Origin: Paramecium octaurelia
Taxonomy: Eukaryota > Ciliophora > Oligohymenophorea > Peniculida > Parameciidae
Assembly: GCA_905182995.1 (NCBI GenBank)
Contig: CAJJDP010000009.1
Location: forward strand, 497,150 to 561,149
DNA length: 64,000 nt
Reading direction: 5' to 3'
Under the pieces are notes generated by a model. The model saw nothing but the letters and a program-made list of their open reading frames with translations, searched no databases and had not been told where the DNA came from. Made by a program: the position numbers and the translations under genes. Of the stretch, positions 13,819 through 25,922 are shown piece after piece; the stretch's first letter is position 1, and each line of letters opens with the position of its first letter.

Positions 13819-14959
13819 ATGAACAAAATTTTTTTAACCTTCGTACTTGTTAGTGTCTGTTTGTGTTAAGAAGGTACTAAATCTATATATTCTAAGAAAC
13901 TCTCATTTAACTCGAAAATGGAGTAAGTTTAACCAATCTAAATAAACTCATGACTATGGATTATGGCCAATTAGATTGTTAAGCAAATTTATTATAGGTT
14001 AGTCACTAATTAAAAATGTGGGCTGAACTATTTTAAGATGAGAAAGTGATTCATCATGAAATTCGATTATTGAGTACTGCTCATAAAATACTTAATCAAC
14101 AAAAGTTTAATAGATTGAGAAACACAAGTACATTGTTTAAATTAAATGGTAGACACTGTGCAAAGAGCAAAGAGAGTACTTGCTGCCTTGAGACACAATA
14201 CACATAAGAGATAACATACAATTTATTAGTAATGGAGAGCAAATGAAATAGATTAATTGAAACATTCAATCTAATTATTACAAACAGCAACAAGTATACA
14301 TTTTTATTAATATAATGTTTAGATCAAGATGAAAGCAAATAATGCTGTGATAGAATTGAGTAATTGATCAACAAGTTTTTGGATGAGAGAAAACATATTG
14401 CTAAATAATGTGGAAATGCTGATGTAAATATCAATTATACTGTTAGGTTACAATCAATATTATTAATGACAACGAAGGTAAAATCCAAGTGATCAATAAG
14501 AAATGCCATGAAGGTGACGCTGATGTTAAAATAAATAGAGTGGATTCTATTGATAAAGTTATTGTTGGATAAGCATAATAATAAAAGAAACAAGAAGTTG
14601 TTGTTGAAGAGCACCATGAAGAACATCATGAAGAACACCATGAATAATAAGTCGTTGAAGAACACCATGAATAATAAGTCGTTTAAGAACACAAAGAAGA
14701 ACACCATGAAGAACACAAAGAAGAACATCATGAAGAGCATCATGAGGAACACCATGAATAAACTGAGACTGTGACCAAGGAAACAGTTGAACATGAAGAA
14801 GAGGAAGAAGAAACAGAGGAGGTAGTCATTGAGGAAACAGTAACTAAAACTACTACACACAAAGTTGAAGAAATCCCTGATGACGACGATGATGTTGTTG
14901 AAGGAGAATTGGTTTCAGCTTAAGGTGTAGGAGCAAGTGGAGAAGGAGGTAGAACCTGA
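13819..14959 (+). CDS. Secreted His/Glu-rich protein, 348 aa
   Basis: Five exons with introns 13874-13896 (ending AAG), 14128-14152, 14229-14251 and 14424-14446. The first 17 residues are a signal peptide (MNKIFLTFVLVSVCLCQ). A helical domain with paired cysteines follows (QCCDRIEQL, residues about 140-150). From about residue 225 the protein turns into repeats of EEHHEEHHEQ and QVVEEHHE, then a Glu/Thr-rich stretch, a DDDDD run and a Gly-rich end. Histidine-glutamate repeats of this density can bind divalent metals, so a secreted or vesicle-stored metal-binding role is a reasonable inference. I do not recognise the family. The repeat also reads open on the other strand, which is a shadow. 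Confidence 0.85.
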
Positions 14960-15057
14960 TTAAGTTAATATTAACAATAAATAAATATATATGTTAAATA
15001 ATCTTGTCATATATATATAGTGAGGAATCTTAATTATAATAAAAATTAATATAGAAT

Positions 15058-16657
15058 ATGTCATTGGAGGACAAACAGCAGTTTTTGGTTGAAGAAATCA
15101 TCAATAAGGGATATGATAGTGAAGACTTTACTAAGTATATGGATAGGAAGAAAGAAAACGGGGGCTAAGATTTGGATATCTGGTTGATGGATGAATTAAG
15201 ACAAGCAGTCAATGATTATCAAAAAATGAAGAATGCCATGATGTAAATCGTTGATGATGATATTGGATTCAAGAGGAAGATTGATTGCTAAAAACTTATT
15301 GGAACAGAAGTGGGTAACACAAATAATGTGTAAATTACAATTGACTAGTACATTACATATTAATAATAGCTTTGACAAGAAGGATACAGGATTCTTTAGT
15401 CTTAGTAAGTCATACGTAAACTATAGAATTGTTACATAACCCTTCTAATGGACTGTTACCAGAAGGTATTCAGATTTCGAATGGTTAAGAGAAATCTTAA
15501 CCAAATAATATCCTGGAGTATTTGTACCTCCTATAGCCAATAAAACTCCAACTAGATAATTCAGCGATGCTTACTTACTTAAAAGGATGAAATTCTTAGA
15601 AGTAATTATGAAATTCCTAAGTTTATAGAAATTCTTAAATCATTTACTTAATTCAACCATTCTCAAGAATGACAAATACTTTTGTGAATTCTTAAGAATG
15701 CAAGATGAAAAAGAATTCAAAACTCTCCAAACTGCTTCAGAGAAAGTTCAAAAAACCACTAAGTTAGATAAGGTTATCAGCGAGACAGGATAAATTGAGG
15801 TAGCCTTTAATCCTTAAACTGATAATTATATAAAAGCAGCTGGTAATTTAATGACGAGTTTAAATTTGGACTTTGACGTGTAAGTTAAATATTTATTATT
15901 TAGAATTATGAAATAATCAAAAAAATTGTTATAGGATTTTGAAATAATATCAGCTACTATGTTTTAGATGGGGGAATCTTTTGAAGTGCTTACCAATCAT
16001 ATTAATTAATTTAATGCTACTGTTCAAGAACCTGAGAAAGTATTGAAGTTCGAAGCAGTTACCATCACATTGAATAATATGATGATGATATGGGGTAGAA
16101 ACTTTTAGAATTATATGATTTATATCTAAGACAACTTTAGAAACTTCTTTAAATATCACGACAAAGAAATTGTTTAATTAAAGGAGCATCTACTATTAAG
16201 ATAATAAAGTTAAGCTGAGTATTAAAAATATAAGGAAAGATTGGATTTAAAAAAAGAAAAGTTTTATCAATTGAAAGAGTTTAATAAATGGGAAGTATCT
16301 AAAGAAGTTTTAGACGAATTAAAGTTAAATATCGACAATAAAAAGTATTGTTTGAGTGTTATGCTACCTAAAGAAACATCATAGTAGAATGACTTAAGAG
16401 ACACATATGCTTATTACAATCTATCAACATACAATGAAATTAGGAGAGTCTTTGATTAGAACATTGACATTTATGCAAAACATTTTATAAAATTTGCTGA
16501 TAATCAAGCTAACAATTTGACGAAGGTAACAAATTTATGCTGATTTTAGATGCATGTGACTTGGGCTGATATCCAAGGCAATTTATAAGGATTGGATTTA
16601 ATAACATAACATGATTAAAAAGTTTAAATTATGCAGTAGCCAAAACCTAAGGGTTGA
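15058..16657 (+). CDS. Sorting nexin with PX domain and BAR-like C-terminus, 509 aa
   Basis: Four exons with introns 15348-15369 (22 nt), 15880-15903 (24 nt) and 16526-16549 (24 nt). The PX domain spans residues about 95-215: it includes FSLSKSYVNYRI, the phosphoinositide-binding RRYSDFEWLREIL, and VPPIANKTPTR. The C-terminal half is long, helical and charged, as in SNX-BAR proteins. The family binds PI3P on endosomes and, with BAR domains, shapes tubules for retromer-type recycling. VPS29 lies 39 kb away in this window. The second intron is a multiple of three without a stop, so reading through it would add eight residues. Confidence 0.86.
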
Positions 16658-16913
16658 AATTTAGATGTTTTTAGTAATTAATCAAAAAATTATCTTATTT
16701 ATGTCTTTCTCTATTCTTCAAACATCTACGTTAATATTTTTTAGATAATTCATTAACTATAAATATAATCTTAAACATAAATGATTATAATCATTATCCT
16801 TAATTATCTTATTTAATTGAATTTGCAAATTCTTTTTTTTCAAATTTATGGTTTCGAATGAGTTTTTGATATTATGAGATTAATAGTAAAAATCAAAATC
16901 ATTTTAATAAATA

Positions 16914-18497
16914 ATGAATTCAAGCAATGCTGTTTTAGAAAAAACTTCTCGATCTCAGATGTAGATTAATGATGTGAACTCTTGGTTAAGAAGAAGGTAA
17001 TTATATATTTATGTATTTAAGGCATTTCAATAAAGTAAAACAACAGTATCTCTTACATCCTGATTAGATTAAATAAGAATAGGTTATAAAGAAAATATTC
17101 ATCAATTTTGACAGGGATAAATCAAGTATGATATTGTTTCAATTCAATAGAAAATATTGATATTGGTGAAATGTATGATATGTTTTAAAAATATGGGTTT
17201 GGAGTGACAGAAAAATAACTTAAAGATTTTTTTAGAGTGGTTGATAAGGATAAGGATAGTATAATTAAAATGATAAATTAGATGCTTTGAATTGGGATGA
17301 ATTTAAAAACTCTGTCATAGATGCTGATGCTTCGAAAAGTATAAAAATCTATCATTTCTTCTAGTCTTCTATAACATCATTAAAGAAGTCAGACAAAATT
17401 CAAATGTTGAATCTTCTAGTAATTTTGGATATATTCCATTTTAATTTAATGACATGATAAGCTATTTAAATTATTTAATAAGTAGAAATGAATTATAAGA
17501 ATCCATCAAGGTACTAATCTGCTAAATTCATAGCAAAACTCATTAACAACTTATGAAAAGTTTCAATAGTACCTCCAGTTGATCTAACTGAATTAGAACT
17601 AGAATTAAAACTATAACTATCAATAACACACTCATCGAATAAATGAAGAAATGAAGGAACAAACATAGGACGAACTCGAATTTACCAAAATTAACTCCAA
17701 TAAATTCACTTATTCAAAAACATCATGTAATTATTATTATGAAACTTAAAATAGTTTATAATACAAATGACTTACCTTTATTATTGAAATTGAAATCAAA
17801 TAAAAAGTAAAATGTTTAAAAAGACCATAATATGAGGACCAGCATTGATTCCTAATAGACTTATCTTTCTAATTAATTTAGTTTACAAACCAACCCTAAA
17901 TCAGATAGGTTCATAAATTAAAAAATGACTAATAATCATATCCTAATCTTGAATACCTCATCATAACATAAAATGCCTCCAAGTGACAAATACAACAAAT
18001 CTTAAAATATCGACTCCAATGCGAAATCGACACCCTATTTATAATTAAATATAAATACGATTAATTCAAGTTATAGAGAACACTTTTAAACTGAACCCAA
18101 TAATAATAATAAGTAGGATTCCAATAATAAAATTGATCATCTTCCAATTACTTTGATTAACGAATTACAGAAGTTTTAAATCTTATCTGGAAACCACAAA
18201 AGAAGACATACTAATCTTATCAAAACTTCGCAAAATAAATAAGGTGACGTTAATCCAAAAAAGTTGACATCATTATTAAAAACTTCAGCAGATGTACATC
18301 AACTAATAAATATTTAGTTCAATCCTCATTCTCCAAGTAATAGTAAATTATGTACACCTAGATTCTTGAGAGATGAGAAATGTATAACTTACAGAAAAAC
18401 TACCAATAGGCCTATTTTCTAAACCTATTCTTAGTATAATAAATCAGAGAAACCACTATGTGTTACTTTAAAGGGCAAATCTTTGTAAATAAAATGA
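16914..18497 (+). CDS. EF-hand calcium-binding protein, 477 aa
   Basis: Seven exons, with introns 16997-17021 (ending AAG), 17126-17150, 17259-17281, 17339-17364, 17511-17533 and 17727-17754. Two EF-hand loops form only after splicing. One is NFDRDKSKNIDIGEM and the other is VVDKDKDNALNWDEF; both have Asp/Asn at the calcium positions and Glu at position 12. After these the protein becomes Asn/Gln/Ser/Thr rich with no clear fold for about 300 residues. It is probably a calcium-responsive scaffold or regulator; partners cannot be named. This is one of the most intron-dense genes here. Confidence 0.85.
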
Positions 18498-18959
18498 AGT
18501 GTTTAAATACTTTAATAAATAAAGAATTATGATTTTTAATTATTTTGCATTTTCTTAATTAGTTCTTTAATTTAATTGTCATTATTTTTGATTATCCCAA
18601 TGTAACAATTATTCTAAAATTTCGTTATACATTAATGATTTTATTGAGTTTTTAATAAGATTGTTTTAAATAATATATTATTAGGTATTGCTAAGTTTTA
18701 GACTACTTTAAGATAATATATATGAAAACTAAAAGGAATTTTAATAGCTATCCTGCGAATTTAAAATTTTAAACTAAATTTTAATAATCCTATTATGTAT
18801 TTTAGTTATAATTCGATATAATTCTGAATTATATTATTATTTATTTTCTTTTCAAATAATTGTAATTTCTGATAAAGTATTTCTACTTTCTGAAATTAAT
18901 TAAAATCTATAACTATTCAATCCTTTAGAGCAGTCTATTAAAAACTTATTTTTCGAAAA

Positions 18960-19800
18960 TTTGAAATATGTATAGATATCCCTTCTAGAGTTAAATATAA
19001 TAAACACTTGAATAATCTAGATCAGTAAAATTTTTATTCATCTGTTTAGAAATTGAACTTATCAAAAGAAAAAGAATGAGATGACTACAACTAAAGCTAG
19101 CCTTCCTTATATAAATTAATACTCTTGCTATTAGATGTCTGTTTAACAGGTTCTAATATTCTGTCTTACTTTAAGAATGATGGCAAAGATATTTTTAAGT
19201 CAGAATATCTGTTGATACATATTCTTCAATAGGTCAAGGATGTACAAGATGATGAATATTTTTTAATTTATCACAATAAAAAAAACCCTTAAGATTTTCT
19301 CGCTTCAATCTTAAATCAGTCTAATTAGCAAGAGGTTTTCTTAATTCTTGAAATTTTATAGGCATTACTTGTTGTCTAATTGTAAAGTTTAACTGAAAAC
19401 ATTAGCAACCTTATATAAAAATCTAATATCTATCCATCACTATTTTATCTATAATATTAGGATGCCTCACTTTGATAGCAACGTATTCTCCATTTAATTT
19501 AGCTCTATATACTTGAAGCAATTAGCTTTACTTCAAATTCCCAAAAATATTCTTTTATTTTCTTCCTAAAAGCTTATTCAAATTATTAATTAGTCTTCTC
19601 TTTCTAATAAGGTGAAGTAGTATTTTTTAAGTATTCTAATGCCTTAATAATATCATCTTCCTCAATGACTAGCCCATTGTCCATGATCTCTAAAATACTG
19701 ACATTTACTTTTTATTCTTTTCTCCATTTTGCATTTACTTATACCTTTCTTTGCCTTATCTGTAAAAAATATATTAAAAACCAACTCCTAGACTTAATCC
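18960..19800 (-). pseudogene. Decayed ADCK/ABC1 (UbiB-family) kinase pseudogene
   Basis: Reading the minus strand gives blocks in three different frames that match the order of an ADCK kinase: QYFRDHGQWAS, then VIEEDDIIKALEYLKNTTSP and EYFWEFEVKLIAS, then VYRAKLNGEYVAIKVRHPNI. The breaks between blocks fall in places with no GT-AG intron of suitable length, and residues expected between them are missing. One gap lies after GQWAS and another where SIAQ would precede VYRAKL. Weaker traces continue to about 18960, with TGA interruptions. Working ADCK proteins support coenzyme Q metabolism in mitochondria. This copy looks dead, most likely a duplicate left from a genome duplication. Confidence 0.62.
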
Positions 19801-20703
19801 TATTTTGTTATGGTATGATTTATTCGAATGTGTAAATGGAAATTTAAGAAATTTATATATTATAATTTATTTAAAAATCAAAAAGTAAATTTCCAATTGA
19901 TTTCTATTTATATGTTACTATAATTTGTCTTTCCTTCTTCTCTTATCTAGTTTCAAAATAGAAAATTAATTATCTTCATTCATAAAGAGAGATTTATCAA
20001 ATCAACCACCCTATTATTAGAATAGTTAAGATATCAGTCTTAACCAGCAACTCTGATTTTTATTCTCCTTTTGGTACTTCTATTTTTCACTCACTATAAT
20101 CATATAAATATATATAAAATTCGCCGATTAATGAAAACATATCTACAATTAAAATAGATCATCCTTTATTTTACTAATGTGTTTAATCCAATAGAAGTTT
20201 CAGGTTTTAAAATCCTTTATATGGAGTTTCAGAATATATCCTTAAAAATAAATTAAATCATTCCTTACAAATATCTATTAGAATCTTATAGACTTTTACA
20301 AAACTAACATATCAATTTAATATTAAAGATTTTTTGCAACACTGATTGGTGTTTACAAATTTGAACTAGACTTCAAAAAAAATTTTCTAAGCAATCAGAA
20401 TAATTAAAGAGTGTTTGAGTAAGCTTTAATTAATAAAAGCTAAATTCTAAATAACCTTTATGTAGTTATAGATGTGGTTGTATAATTTTATTTTATGGAA
20501 TAAGATACTTGATTACTCAGAAAATTAAAATAATATTTATGGAGTGATGCTAAATGCAAAACAGCAATAATATCAGCAATAATATCAGTATTTAAATTAA
20601 TTGAACAATTACTCCAAGAGAGGAGAATTCTTAGAGATAATATAATTATAAATGATATTTATAATTGGTAGGTAGGTAAAAAATTAGTTAGAATCATTAG
20701 TTT
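19801..20703. other. No gene seen; possible upstream remains of the ADCK relic
   Basis: About 900 bp of A/T-rich sequence without a convincing reading frame. The part next to 19800 may be the decayed N-terminal region of the ADCK pseudogene. A 12-bp direct repeat (agcaataatatc) occurs twice near 20565-20590. Confidence 0.45.
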
Positions 20704-21189
20704 TCAACAACCTAAAAATCTGAAAATACAATTCTTTCCTTTTTTGATATCATCAATATCTTTGGATTACTTTTTCTATTTTAATGGACTGTAGCTGTAT
20801 TAGTTGCTGTAATCATGAGTAGATTTTCTTTTTGTATATTTATTATTAAATGTCATATGAACAAGGGAAAATGTAAAGTTATCTGTCTATTCAAGTCTGA
20901 GATCAGTTTCAAAGGATGGATAATCTGTTTAAGGTTATCCATTTTTTTAAGCAATATATAATTCATAATTTTAAGGGTTTTAATCAAGAGGGTTATTTGC
21001 GCTGGCTATTTATAAGACTCGGCTGATAGCATATATAAGCTCAGTTTCAGGAGGTAATTCTATATAGACATTAATAATTTATTATTCATTATTTAAGTAG
21101 AATCTATATGGCTTAGTAATTGATTCATAATTCATTAAGATGTTTTTTAGTTTAAAGCCTGTTGTATTGGTACTGCCAGTGTTTGACAT
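20704..21189 (-). CDS. Small protein with ubiquitin-like fold signature, 161 aa
   Basis: A single exon of 162 codons ending in TGA 20706-20704. The N-terminal 105 residues end in a pattern YELYIAQKNGQPQTDYPSFE followed by LRLEQTDNFTFSLVHM. This resembles the end of ubiquitin-fold domains of the Sin1/AVO1 CRIM or Ras-binding type, where a tyrosine-leucine strand leads into an acidic DxP turn. The C-terminal 50 residues are basic and Ser/Tyr rich and finish in CIFRFLGC, two cysteines within eight residues of the end, which could be lipid-modified. The fold assignment is tentative. Composition (G, D, P, T content) is clearly protein-like compared with the flanks. Confidence 0.68.
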
Positions 21190-21882
21190 GAATAGCTTTA
21201 TTAATTATTTTATTTATTTACGCATTTTTAAACTAGTTAAGATTTATTATAAATTATTTTATTTTAATAAGATGACATTATAAAATCACATTTGTTGAGT
21301 TTACCACAACAAAAAAATACTTCATTACATTAAACTCTCTTATATTCAAAGTAATCTATATTTATTTGATAAAGTACCTTTTCTAGTCATTATACTTTAA
21401 ATGATAGTTGTAAACTATTAGTTAATTGTGCTTACTAAATGAACTAAGTATGTTTTAACAAATAAAAGATGTATTGTTATAAGAAAATTTCCTTTAATAG
21501 ATATCCATAAACTATAAATTAAAGCTATTTCTAAGCGGTTTCTATTAATACATATTTGCATTCATTTTAATATTTGCTTGTTTTTATAAATGACTTTATC
21601 TCATTTTCCAATCTTCTACATTAATAACTTAGTATTAAAAAGGGAAATTGCTTATAATGATAAATATCAAGCTTTCTTATAATAGATTTATATAAAAATA
21701 ATCTAAGATTTATTTCTTTAACCTATTTGACAAATATCTTTAATTTAGAATTCAGACTTATGTTATTTACCCTTCTAGTTTTCATGGCTTGAAATCTTTT
21801 TTTCTTCTTCTAATCCAAAATTTATTCATTATAAGTAAGATATTGAATTATAAAATAATATCCATAGGGTATATAATTATAA
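21190..21882. other. Mostly non-coding; one doubtful frame at 21387-21785 (-)
   Basis: A minus-strand frame of 132 codons (ATG at 21785, TGA ending at 21387) is open, but its composition is almost all Ile, Lys, Leu, Phe, Tyr and Gln, with one Gly and one Asp. That is what A/T-rich non-coding DNA gives when only TGA can stop it. I treat it as chance or as a relic. Confidence 0.4.
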
Positions 21883-23954
21883 TCATTTCTTAGATTTCTT
21901 TTTTTTACCTCTTGTTTTCTTTCCTGTATCAGGTATGTTAGCTAAAAGGATTCCAGGTTTAGGGAGTGGTACTTTTTGAGGATTTAAATGTCCTTATGGT
22001 ATAACAAGGGACTTTTGCAGGATGGTTATAGGAACAAACCTTTTTTCAGAAGCCAATCTATTCTTTAAGACATTAATTTCACTAATCTATGATGATATTA
22101 GTTTAGAATACTTATTAATCGATATCTGATTTGATGCTATGGCTTTTGAAGACAGTACTAAATTATTTGGAAGGTTGGACACTTCTGAAACAACTGGAAG
22201 ATAAAGAACGATTATTTTAAATCTTTTCAGCACTAGGGTGATTAGGAACACCTCCAGGCAACCAACTTCCTCTTGATCTTTTCAGGAAGTAGAGTCTTTA
22301 GGAATTAATTCTTTATTCCAAGTAAGCATTTTTAGATTAGAAATCCTCTGCCTCATCATCAACCTATGTGGGTAATACTGTATTTTCAATAACTTTGGTT
22401 ATGGGGAGAGAACTTGAAATGTTTCTGCCTTTGTGATAAGATGTTTTATTAAGATAATTAGCATAGGCTTTTTCTTCAGCAAGATCCATCTTTTTAGATT
22501 CATAGATATCAGAAACTTTGATGCCAATATTCGAGAACTGAGATCCCATAGATGATAGCTATGATTATCATACATTTTTATACATATTCAGACTGGAGTA
22601 TAATTTCATCAATTCTACCTTTGTTTGCTGCCCAATCTTTCATGTTTTAAACCATTTCAATATCTTCTCTTTGTTCTTTTAATTCTTTAATTCTTTATTC
22701 TTGATAATATTGATTAAGTCTGATTGCAGCCATCTTGTCTTCTAAATTAGTTGGATCATAATTATGAAATATTCCTTATAGTTCTCCAAGACGTTGATTT
22801 TATCCAATTTAATAGGCTAATTCAGTGTCCTTATCAGTTTTATAAGTCCTTCGATCAGGTGCAATACTAACATATTTATCTGCTCTTTCTTTTTTCTTTT
22901 TTTTTTTCTTGGGTGAAAGATCCACCTAAGATTAGATATTTTTTTAAGAGCCGTCGAATTTGTCAGGAGATTACTCTTCTTCTTCATCTTATTCTTACTC
23001 AATGCCTTCCATTTAGTCTCTATCAGTAGGTTTGTCAGCTTTGAGAGGAGATTCCTCTCTTGGAATTTGACGTCTTGTGCTTTTTTGTTATTCCTCGAAA
23101 GTTTCAAAAACAGGGAAATTAGTATCATACATCCAAGAAGATTATTACTTAGAAACAGAATATTACTGATTGGTTCTTGGTCTTGACAATTTATCAATTT
23201 AATCAATCATTTTATAAGTAGTTTATGAGGTTTAAGGTCTTGTGTATTGAGAGAAGCCCATAATACCTGGAGTAGTGCCAGGTCTTGTGCTTGTATCAGA
23301 GAGTAGGTTTTTTCTGTGATAGCTTTTTACTCTGTCTTCAGGTGGATCTATGTCTGGATGCATTGATCTATTCTTTGATTTAAAATCTTCAATTCCAGAA
23401 GCATACATGCTTTCATTATAAGCAGTTGGTATATATTACAAAGTCTGAGAATTATGTATATATAAGTTACATTGTCCTTCTTTTCAATAAGAGACTATGT
23501 TAATTATTATTTTTAGGATTTTGGCAATTAACGAAAGAACCAAGTAGATACATTTTTAAGAAATTCTAGTTACTGCTACCTATTTCTAGTGCTGACAACT
23601 TCAAGTAAGGAATTCTTCAATTATCTATAGAGGTTCTCATAGACAAAAGGGTCTTTTAATTCTATTTATTATGCTCGATGCAGTGTCACTCTTTCATTCC
23701 AAGTCATTATTTCCTATTTAAGCATCTAGAATATTTGATTATTATTCAAGTATCCAGAGGTTAATCCATCGAGATCAATCTTTAAGAATTAGTTATATAA
23801 CTACAATTGATAGGACAGGACGCTCGTTGAGTCTGTTGATGTCTTCGATCTTGTATCCAGTTCTTGAGAGACGTTCATTTAATTGTTGCTCGATGCTTAA
23901 TGGAGGTTAGACAAGAGGCTTACCATTTAGGTAAAATGATCTCTCCATTTTCAT
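21883..23954 (-). CDS. Unrecognised 656-aa protein with poly-lysine tract
   Basis: Five exons with introns 23780-23804 (ending AAG), 23445-23470 (ending CAG), 22559-22583 and 22185-22209 (GTT...CAG). The product begins MKMERSFYLNGKPLVQPPLS and has a predicted helical region to about residue 150. A long Ser/Pro/Arg-rich middle follows (STRPGTTPGIMGFSQYTRP), then a run of seven lysines after VDLSPKK, a helical section (MAAIRLNQYYQEQRIKEL) and a basic end (KKTRGKKKKSKK). No enzymatic motif is visible. The proline-rich middle and basic ends suggest a structural or nucleic-acid/cytoskeletal partner, but this is a guess. Confidence 0.8.
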
Positions 23955-24027
23955 TTTAATTTATTATTTAATATTTCTTATTGTATTTGTTGTCTGATGG
24001 AAACCTTACAATACATGATATATAAAA

Positions 24028-24859
24028 TCATTTCTGTGGTTGTTGCCATTGATAGTTTTGATACTGTTGATATTAAGGGTACTGCTGATATTGTTGATAA
24101 TCATAATATTGATATTGATAATAAGGATAGTATTATTGTTGATTTCTTTGTTATTGCATCTAATATTTGTATTGTCTCAATGCTTATTCTCTTTCATCAA
24201 TGACTGTGAAATCATTGAGGATACTCTTTTTGTCTGCAAACTCTTCAAAGATTTTCATCATTTCTTTTCCTGTTTCCCAGTTCAAAAACACTCCATCTCT
24301 TGATCGAGTTACTTCTACATTATCACTATTAATGAATTCTGATTAATTACCTATTTTTCAGATGCTCAAAATGCTTGTTAGGCACATCCTTCACGTACAA
24401 CCATTAGACATTGAAATGACCCTTCCATTTCTTGATTTCCCACCAATACTGGAAGCTTTCATCTTTATAACCTGAAGTCAATTTGGCAACTCCCACAAAT
24501 TATCCACTTCTAACAACGCTGAAAAACAAGTAAACTGATTTGCCATATTCTTGTGCTTCCAAGAATTTGGCATTGAGTTTCTCATTATTTTCTTTGCTTG
24601 ATGTCCAAATCCCATATTTTATTGACTATAAATATATAATTTATCAATCCCTTACTTTATGAATATCATCGTCATTATTACTACGAAGTATGTAAGCATA
24701 TGCCTCTGTATCTGCTAAATTTCTATTCGCTTGATTAATTTGTTTCAAAGCAGGGATTAATTTCGATGCTTATTCTAAATTAGTATAATCTTGGCATGAT
24801 ATGTAAGGCACTTTTAAATCTCTTTTATTTCTGACATATGGTTCATAATGATTATTCAT
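24028..24859 (-). CDS. YTH-domain RNA-binding protein (m6A reader), 258 aa
   Basis: Three exons with introns 24626-24655 (30 nt) and 24326-24350 (25 nt). The YTH domain spans residues about 65-200: IKYGIWTSSKENNEKLN, FFSVVRSGQFVGVAKL, FQYWWEIKKWKGHFNVQW and a conserved end VTRSRDGVFLNWETGKEMM. The tryptophans in GIW and the YWWEIK/QWLYVKDVPN region correspond to the cage that holds N6-methyladenosine. The last 50 residues are Gln/Tyr rich (YYPYYQYQYYDYQQYQQYPQ), a low-complexity tail of the kind that promotes granule formation. This tail makes long open frames on the other strand that are shadows. Confidence 0.92.
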
Positions 24860-24999
24860 TAATTTTTAATTAAATTTAAATAATCAATTAACAAATAAAT
24901 ATACATTCCCTCTTCCATTTTCATTTAGATTTGTTATAGTTTTAAAATTACTCTTGATAATTAAAATTATACAATATTTATGAAAAATTCCAAAAAAAC

Positions 25000-25740
25000 C
25001 CTACTCATTGTAAGCGTGGTTTTGCAGGAATGCCGATCCTCACTCAGACCTATAAACGATTCAACAATGTCTTATCTGCTGAAAGTCATATTTAGAAGTA
25101 ATTAAAACCCATGATTTCAAGTTCATACCATCGATCTTCAATGCTTTTACTCATCCAGACTCCATTTACAATCCGACTCTACAATTCAAATAGGTTAAAT
25201 TTGGAGTCAAATTAGTATATAAAATGTGTAATTTCACATTGAAGATAATATATCATATAATCTATGAGACAAAATTGAAGTAGATTATTTTACTATTACA
25301 ATTGGTTCTATCTACACAAAGCCTATAAGTCTAGTATGCGTAAATTAGCAGGTAGATTTACATAGAATTACTGAGTTTAAAAAATTCAACAAAGGATTTT
25401 TGAATCTTAATCATTCTTATAGTTGGCTATGATGAGTTGAATTAGCATACGAATCAAAGCCTCTTATAAATAGAAAACTGAAGCTCTAATTACACTGAAA
25501 TGTAGGGGTGATTAATTTCTTATAATTTGAAGCATCCCTCTAAGCAGATTTAATCATATAGGAAACCTAACACCTATATAATATCCTTATTTGGATGAAA
25601 GACAGACTTTGAATTTGAAACTTTCTCTTTCGGGGGTTTCATCCTTGCTTGATGAAACATTTGTTTAAGGATGTGGTAGTCAATGATTTTAGAGTCTTAG
25701 AGGAGTTATCGGATTAAAAACCATTCATTAGTTTATGATT
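25000..25740 (+). pseudogene. Probable gene relic, family unknown
   Basis: The plus strand gives protein-like blocks in shifting frames: THDFKFIPSIFNAFTHPDS and IYNPTLQFKQVKFGVKLVY near 25100-25210, and LDERQTLNLKLSLSGVSSLL near 25590-25660. Alternating polar and non-polar residues in the last block hint at beta strands, as in a mitochondrial porin-like barrel, but I cannot assign a family. TGA codons and frame changes without fitting introns argue that this is a decayed gene. The rest of 24860-25922 shows nothing else. Confidence 0.35.
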
Positions 25741-25922
25741 TACATTTTCTTTATGATACTTTATTTTTATATGACTATATATTTGCTATTAGTTACTTCT
25801 TCTTGGGAAGTAATGAAAGATCAAAGGGTTAAACTAAAAAGATTTTAATACTTTTTTGAGAATTCAAAAAACAATGATGATATTTTATTGCATTTATTTA
25901 CATTATAATAAACATTATTAAC

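Noticed and set aside
14435-14860. Minus-strand frame of 141 codons rich in Phe/Met/Leu
   Set aside because: It is the shadow of the GAA/CAT repeats that encode EEHHE on the plus strand.
21387-21785. 132-codon minus-strand frame
   Set aside because: Its composition is that of A/T-rich spacer under a one-stop code, with almost no Gly, Ala, Asp or Pro.
24040-24303. Plus-strand frame rich in Leu/Ile, membrane-protein-like
   Set aside because: It lies antisense to the Gln/Tyr-rich tail of the YTH gene and has no start context or conserved motif.
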